Source: Prolixibacteraceae bacterium (GTDB lineage: Bacteria; Bacteroidota; Bacteroidia; Bacteroidales; Prolixibacteraceae). Taken from it: a stretch of DNA of 64,000 nt. The notes beneath the pieces were generated by a model. The model was not told where the DNA came from, ran no database searches, and saw only the letters and a program-made list of their open reading frames with translations. This document shows, piece after piece, positions 63,062 through 64,000 of the stretch (its first letter is position 1; every line of letters begins with the position of its first letter). Made by a program: the position numbers and the translations under genes. The DNA lies in the NCBI GenBank assembly GCA_028377305.1, contig JAONJW010000009.1, positions 1 to 64,000 of the forward strand, read 5' to 3'.

Positions 63062-64000
63062 ATGAAACGACGCAGCTTATACATCTTCTTAATTCTTGTT
63101 TTGTTCCCAATCACAATGTGGGGACAAACAACGTGGCAAGGAAAGGTAGTGGATAAAAACAACCAGCCTCTTTTTGCAGTGAATGTATATCCTTTGTCTA
63201 ATCCATCGAAAGGTGTCATTTCCGATTTTGAAGGCAACTTCTCTCTGAATAAGACTCACGAGAATGACACCATTGCATTCTCCTATATAGGCTTTGAAAC
63301 GGAGAAGATCGCCTGCCATTCGATAAAGGATCACCCATGGGTTGTCACCCTTCATAGCAACGTCCAAAAACTTGGCGAAATTAAAGTCTCTATAAAAGAT
63401 CCAATATCGAAGAAGTTCTCCGTAAAAAAGGTCGAAAAGATCGAGATTTATCTCAATCCCGTATCTCAGGGAGATGCACTGAAGGCTGTTACAAACCTAC
63501 CGGCATCATCCACAACCGACGAAACAGCAAATCCTTCTCTTCGAGGAAGCGACGACTCTCGTAGTAGGGTATTCCTTAACGGTGTACCTGTATACAACCC
63601 TGTCAGATCAACCAATCTAAGCAACCAAGGGTTCTTTAGCATTTTTAATACCGAATTAATCAAAGAGCAGTTTATATATGCCAGCAACCCTCCCCTTACC
63701 CATGGGGATGTTAGTGCGGGTATGATTGATATTCACACCCAAGAAGAACTCGAAAATAACCAACTTCAACTCTCTTCGGGAATACTAAATACAGGTTTTC
63801 TTCTTTCACAAAAGATAAAAGATGAAGATAACTTTATACAACTATACGGCAACCTTCAGTTCTCCGACCTCTATCTCTCGATGCAGCAAGAGCAACTGCC
63901 CGACACCAAATCGTTCGACAGCAAAGACATAGGACTATATAGCCACCTACAACTCTCTTCCAATCTACAATATAGTATATACCACTACTTTCTTGATGAG
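63062..64000 (+). CDS. Second TonB-dependent receptor, cut by the window end
   Basis: The frame is open from ATG 63062 to the last base (313 codons). It has a signal peptide (MKRRSLYIFLILVLFPITMWG), and a carboxypeptidase-like domain with GKVVDKNNQPLFAVNV and SDFEGNFSL. The plug holds NPSLRGSDDSRSRVFLNGVPVYNP near residues 158-181. It follows the first receptor by 12 bases and probably continues the operon. Both receptors may serve the same cargo, or the second may be a partner of another product. Confidence 0.88.
   Translation, partial: MKRRSLYIFLILVLFPITMWGQTTWQGKVVDKNNQPLFAVNVYPLSNPSKGVISDFEGNFSLNKTHENDTIAFSYIGFETEKIACHSIKDHPWVVTLHSNVQKLGEIKVSIKDPISKKFSVKKVEKIEIYLNPVSQGDALKAVTNLPASSTTDETANPSLRGSDDSRSRVFLNGVPVYNPVRSTNLSNQGFFSIFNTELIKEQFIYASNPPLTHGDVSAGMIDIHTQEELENNQLQLSSGILNTGFLLSQKIKDEDNFIQLYGNLQFSDLYLSMQQEQLPDTKSFDSKDIGLYSHLQLSSNLQYSIYHYFLDE

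Overview
The window is chromosomal DNA from a member of the Bacteroidota, most likely a marine or anaerobic Bacteroidia of the Marinilabiliales/Prolixibacteraceae type (the lineage is inference). The evidence is a type IX secretion/gliding apparatus (SprA, GldK, GldL, GldM, GldN, PorP/SprF), TonB-dependent receptors with carboxypeptidase-like N-terminal domains, a DUF4249-type lipoprotein, AT-rich DNA, and several TAnnTTTG (-7) promoter elements. I found no rRNA, tRNA, CRISPR array or intact insertion sequence.

Layout. 1-949: an unidentified gene end, then a 250-bp nested palindrome built of 11-bp units. 950-4343: M17 leucyl aminopeptidase, pdxA, ruvA. 4390-11796: sprA, the T9SS outer-membrane translocon. 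12171-16935: a four-gene tripartite efflux operon (adaptor, permease, TolC-like protein, ATPase). 17413-24998: kbl, gltX, a sulfatase lipoprotein and a metallophosphoesterase lipoprotein. 25053-25178: a possible small RNA. 26238-33022: trpEGDCFBA, headed by a leader peptide with three adjacent Trp codons and a strong terminator, which is a classical attenuator. 33121-36186: a small unidentified protein, mlaF/mlaE-like lipid transport genes, and a mannose-1-phosphate guanylyltransferase. 36287-43388 (minus strand): the T9SS operon, arginase-fold pseudoenzyme-porP-gldK-gldL-gldM-gldN, with hairpins after gldK and gldM. 44127-49144: topA and a divergent PBP1A. 49256-53354: a cobalamin riboswitch upstream of a DUF4249 lipoprotein and a TonB-dependent receptor.

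The most interesting region is 53817 to the window end. It looks like a linear azol(in)e-containing peptide (LAP/TOMM, streptolysin S-like) cluster in a Bacteroidota genome. A 37-residue precursor at 54385-54498, too short for ordinary gene finders, carries the core CCCSCCCSCCVSVTTNA. Downstream lie an E1-like/leader-binding cyclodehydratase partner with two CxxC pairs, a YcaO cyclodehydratase ending in the azoline-type PxPxP tail, a SagB-type FMN dehydrogenase, an ABC exporter (ATPase and permease), a HELGH membrane metalloprotease that may remove the leader, a TPR periplasmic protein, and two TonB-dependent receptors. Most of the later genes overlap by ATGA, so the receptors appear to belong to the same transcription unit. 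The precursor is bracketed by two perfect hairpins. A small HTH protein lies upstream, and an 11-bp sequence occurs before both the precursor and the biosynthetic genes. The first receptor gene has a G9 tract at codons 5-8 that could make it phase variable.

All family assignments come from reading motifs. No database search was run.
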